Assembly (NCBI RefSeq): GCF_001263415.1
Contig: NZ_LGTE01000017.1
Span: 1-64,000 of the forward strand
Source of the DNA: Thermincola ferriacetica
GTDB lineage: Bacteria > Bacillota > Thermincolia > Thermincolales > Thermincolaceae
Direction: 5' to 3'
Length of the DNA: 64,000 nucleotides
Below, piece by piece: positions 62,419-64,000 of this stretch (within the stretch, counting starts at the first letter, position 1; the number at the start of each line of letters is the position of its first letter). Both the position numbers and the translations under genes were made by a program. The notes under the pieces were generated by a model. It was not told the DNA's origin, made no database searches, and was given only the letters and a program-made list of their open reading frames with translations.

Positions 62419-63176
62419 TCATTCTTCGCCAGAATTGCTGCCCCCAGAGCTCCGATTATCTGCGGATTATCAGGTACATTAACCGGACAGCCCAGGGCAT
62501 CGGAAAGAGCTTCCTGCATGCCCGGAATGCGGGCTACACCTCCGGTAAAGGTAACTCCCCGGACGGAGCCAAGAGAAGCGGCCATCGCAGCCGTTCGCCT
62601 GGCTATTGAACGGTATAGCCCTGAAACAATACGTTCCTTGGGAACGTTCTGGGTTAGAAGGCTGACCACTTCAGATTCCGCGAAAACGGTACACATGCTG
62701 TTAATAGTTGCCGGTTTCGCTGGCGGCAGTTCTTTAAGCCGGTCTAACTCAAGGCCCAGGGTCATAGCAATAACCTGAATGAAGCGACCGGTACCTGCCG
62801 CGCACTTGTCATTCATGATGAAGTTTAATACTTTCCCGTCTTTGTTAATAAGAATGGCCTTACTGTCCTGGCCGCCGATATCGATAACCAGGTTGTTGGC
62901 GGGGAAAAAATAGTTGGCGCCCAAGGCATGACACGTAATCTCCGTTACTGCCCTGTCTAAAAAATCCAGGGCCACCCGGCCGTAACCTGTCCCTACAATG
63001 CGGGTCACGTCCTGCCGGGTAATTTTCGCTTCCGCCAAAGCTGCTTCGAAGACGGCTTTCCCTGCTTCCCCGGGGCTCCAGCCCGTAGGTTGGATGACCC
63101 TCGATAAGATTTTACCGTTACTCAGGATGACAGCTTTAGCTGCCACTGAGCCGACATCTATACCTGCATAAATCAT
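62415..63176 (-). CDS. 2-hydroxyacyl-CoA dehydratase activase (BadF/HgdC family)
   Basis: This 253-residue ASKHA-fold ATPase transfers an electron to a 2-hydroxyacyl-CoA dehydratase or double-cubane partner. Features: YAGIDVGSVAAKAVIL, VIDIGGQDSKAI and the Cys of KCAAGTGRFIQVIA plus the second Cys of NSMCTVFAESE, which hold the 4Fe-4S cluster at the dimer interface. ATP hydrolysis drives low-potential electron transfer. It overlaps the convergent protease gene and immediately follows the partner gene (1 bp gap). Confidence 0.93.
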   Translation of the reverse strand: MIYAGIDVGSVAAKAVILSNGKILSRVIQPTGWSPGEAGKAVFEAALAEAKITRQDVTRIVGTGYGRVALDFLDRAVTEITCHALGANYFFPANNLVIDIGGQDSKAILINKDGKVLNFIMNDKCAAGTGRFIQVIAMTLGLELDRLKELPPAKPATINSMCTVFAESEVVSLLTQNVPKERIVSGLYRSIARRTAAMAASLGSVRGVTFTGGVARIPGMQEALSDALGCPVNVPDNPQIIGALGAAILAKND

Positions 63177-63177
63177 T

Positions 63178-64000
63178 TTACTTATCTAACATCTCCAGGA
63201 AGGCTTCAATTCTGGTCTGCAGTTGGCCGGTATCTTCTTCGCTGAAGTCGCTTTCAATTTTTATGACAGGGATGCCGGCTTCCTGGAGGGCCTTTTCTAC
63301 TTTCCGGTATTCAATGCTGTATGGCTGGCAAAAGGCCAGGTTATAATAAACCACACCGTCAGCATTGTATTCTTTGACCAGCCGGAGAATGTCCTCTATC
63401 CGGCCATTGTTAGGAGTGTAGCAGGCACAGTTTATATTCAGGGCACGCTCAGAGATGGCGGCCAACTGTTCATCGAGAGTAGCTCCGTCTTCCCGTACTG
63501 TTGTCTCAAAATACCTGGTGCCGGTACATGTTTCTTCGCAGACAACCACAGCGCCGCTCCCTTCGATAATGGCGTGCAGCTTCCAGCTCGGTATCGGCAT
63601 AGGACTGCCCGTGATAAGGATTCTTGGGGCGCCTTTTTCAGCAATACCTTCACCTCTGACAATCCGTGTCTCCAGCTCATCGCACAGGGCGTTGACCTGT
63701 TGGGTAAAACGTTTGGGGTCATCAAAAAAGGCCAGCTCACTTATCAGCAGCACGTCTTTGCCGGAGATGGGCGCCGGGTCTGCTTTACGGCAGTTATAGA
63801 GCCGTTGGAGGGCGGCTCTTTTTTCATTGGCAATTTTGATGGATGCGGCCAGCTTTTGGGCAGTTATGGCGACGCCTGATTCTTTCTCCATTTTTTCTTT
63901 GAAACGCCTTATTTCTTCCATCCAGAGGGCTTTATCAGCTTCTGCCCTGCGTTGGGGAAGTTCCATGACATGGGTAGGAATGAATTCGTCAAGAATTTCC
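63178..64000 (-). CDS. 2-hydroxyacyl-CoA dehydratase / double-cubane cluster protein, 5' truncated by window edge
   Basis: The frame stays open to the right edge. The Met at 63966 is internal: the upstream codons read EILDEFIPTHVMELPQRR, a segment normally found within HgdB/DCCP-type proteins. The visible ~270 residues include CEETCTGTRY and CYTPNN cysteines suited to 4Fe-4S binding, and the C-terminal VVYYNLAFCQPYSIEY. Partners of the activase reduce or dehydrate hydroxyacyl-CoAs, or reduce small molecules such as acetylene when of the double-cubane type. Which one cannot be told without the rest. Confidence 0.88.
   Translation of the reverse strand, partial: EILDEFIPTHVMELPQRRAEADKALWMEEIRRFKEKMEKESGVAITAQKLAASIKIANEKRAALQRLYNCRKADPAPISGKDVLLISELAFFDDPKRFTQQVNALCDELETRIVRGEGIAEKGAPRILITGSPMPIPSWKLHAIIEGSGAVVVCEETCTGTRYFETTVREDGATLDEQLAAISERALNINCACYTPNNGRIEDILRLVKEYNADGVVYYNLAFCQPYSIEYRKVEKALQEAGIPVIKIESDFSEEDTGQLQTRIEAFLEMLDK

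Overview
The window reads as chromosomal DNA of an anaerobic, spore-lineage Firmicute, most likely a Clostridia/Peptococcaceae-type organism (Thermincola/Desulfotomaculum-like by feel; this is an impression, not a search result). Supporting signs are strong AGGAGG-type ribosome binding sites with many GTG/TTG starts, a guanine riboswitch and a ykkC-class riboswitch, an agr-type peptide signalling locus, a Tad pilus operon without a secretin, and strictly anaerobic-style enzymes (tungsten-type aldehyde:ferredoxin oxidoreductase, 2-hydroxyacyl-CoA dehydratase activase) beside an O2-scavenging cytochrome bd oxidase and rubrerythrin. No tRNA, rRNA or CRISPR array was seen.

Layout. 1-490: no confident gene, but an inverted-repeat element and short dispersed repeats. 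492-7207 (minus): a nine-gene Tad/Flp pilus operon (TadZ-like, TadA, TadB, TadC, Flp-like pilin, two TadE-like proteins, CpaB-like SAF protein, copper-amine-oxidase-N stalk protein). 7492-13354 (plus): a PAP2 phosphatase, then a TetR-controlled MacAB-like export operon with a clear promoter and operator. 13412-16080 (minus): a GT-C type membrane protein and a LysR regulator divergent from purL. 16187-31301 (plus): the purine pathway from PRPP to IMP (purL, an AzgA-type purine permease behind a ykkC-class riboswitch, purE, purB behind a guanine riboswitch, purC, F, M, N, H, D); purK is absent. 31659-35326: a YerC/TrpR-like regulator, then an agrB-agrD-like locus with a five-TM protein and two tandem Spo0B/AgrC-like kinases but no response regulator. 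35478-43455: histidine operon hisZ-G-D-C-B-H-A-F-IE, with matching dyad operators at two promoters. 43558-47406: chemotaxis receptor, ferritin-like protein with a Gln/Asn-rich tail, TauE/SafE permease and DUF1634 partner. 47527-52692: pcrA, amj (lipid II flippase) and ligA. 52803-56208: Rrf2 regulator, cydAB and a rubrerythrin. 56209-57984: AT-rich, repeat-bearing accessory patch with a nested inverted-repeat element, a broken exported-protein gene and a small membrane protein. 57985-60958: iron alcohol dehydrogenase and AOR. 61099-64000: AprX-like subtilisin, then a 2-hydroxyacyl-CoA dehydratase activase and its partner, which runs off the right edge.

How it works together. Purine and histidine biosynthesis share PRPP and AICAR, so their proximity is metabolically sensible; the YerC-like protein is a candidate histidine repressor acting on the dyads at hisZ and hisG. 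The Rrf2 protein probably controls cydAB and itself through a shared AAAASTATACYA motif. The most unusual items are the nested structured repeat family with compensating stem changes, the agr-type locus with a split/duplicated sensor arrangement and an apparently non-canonical agrB start, and the heptamer array that contains the hisA stop codon.
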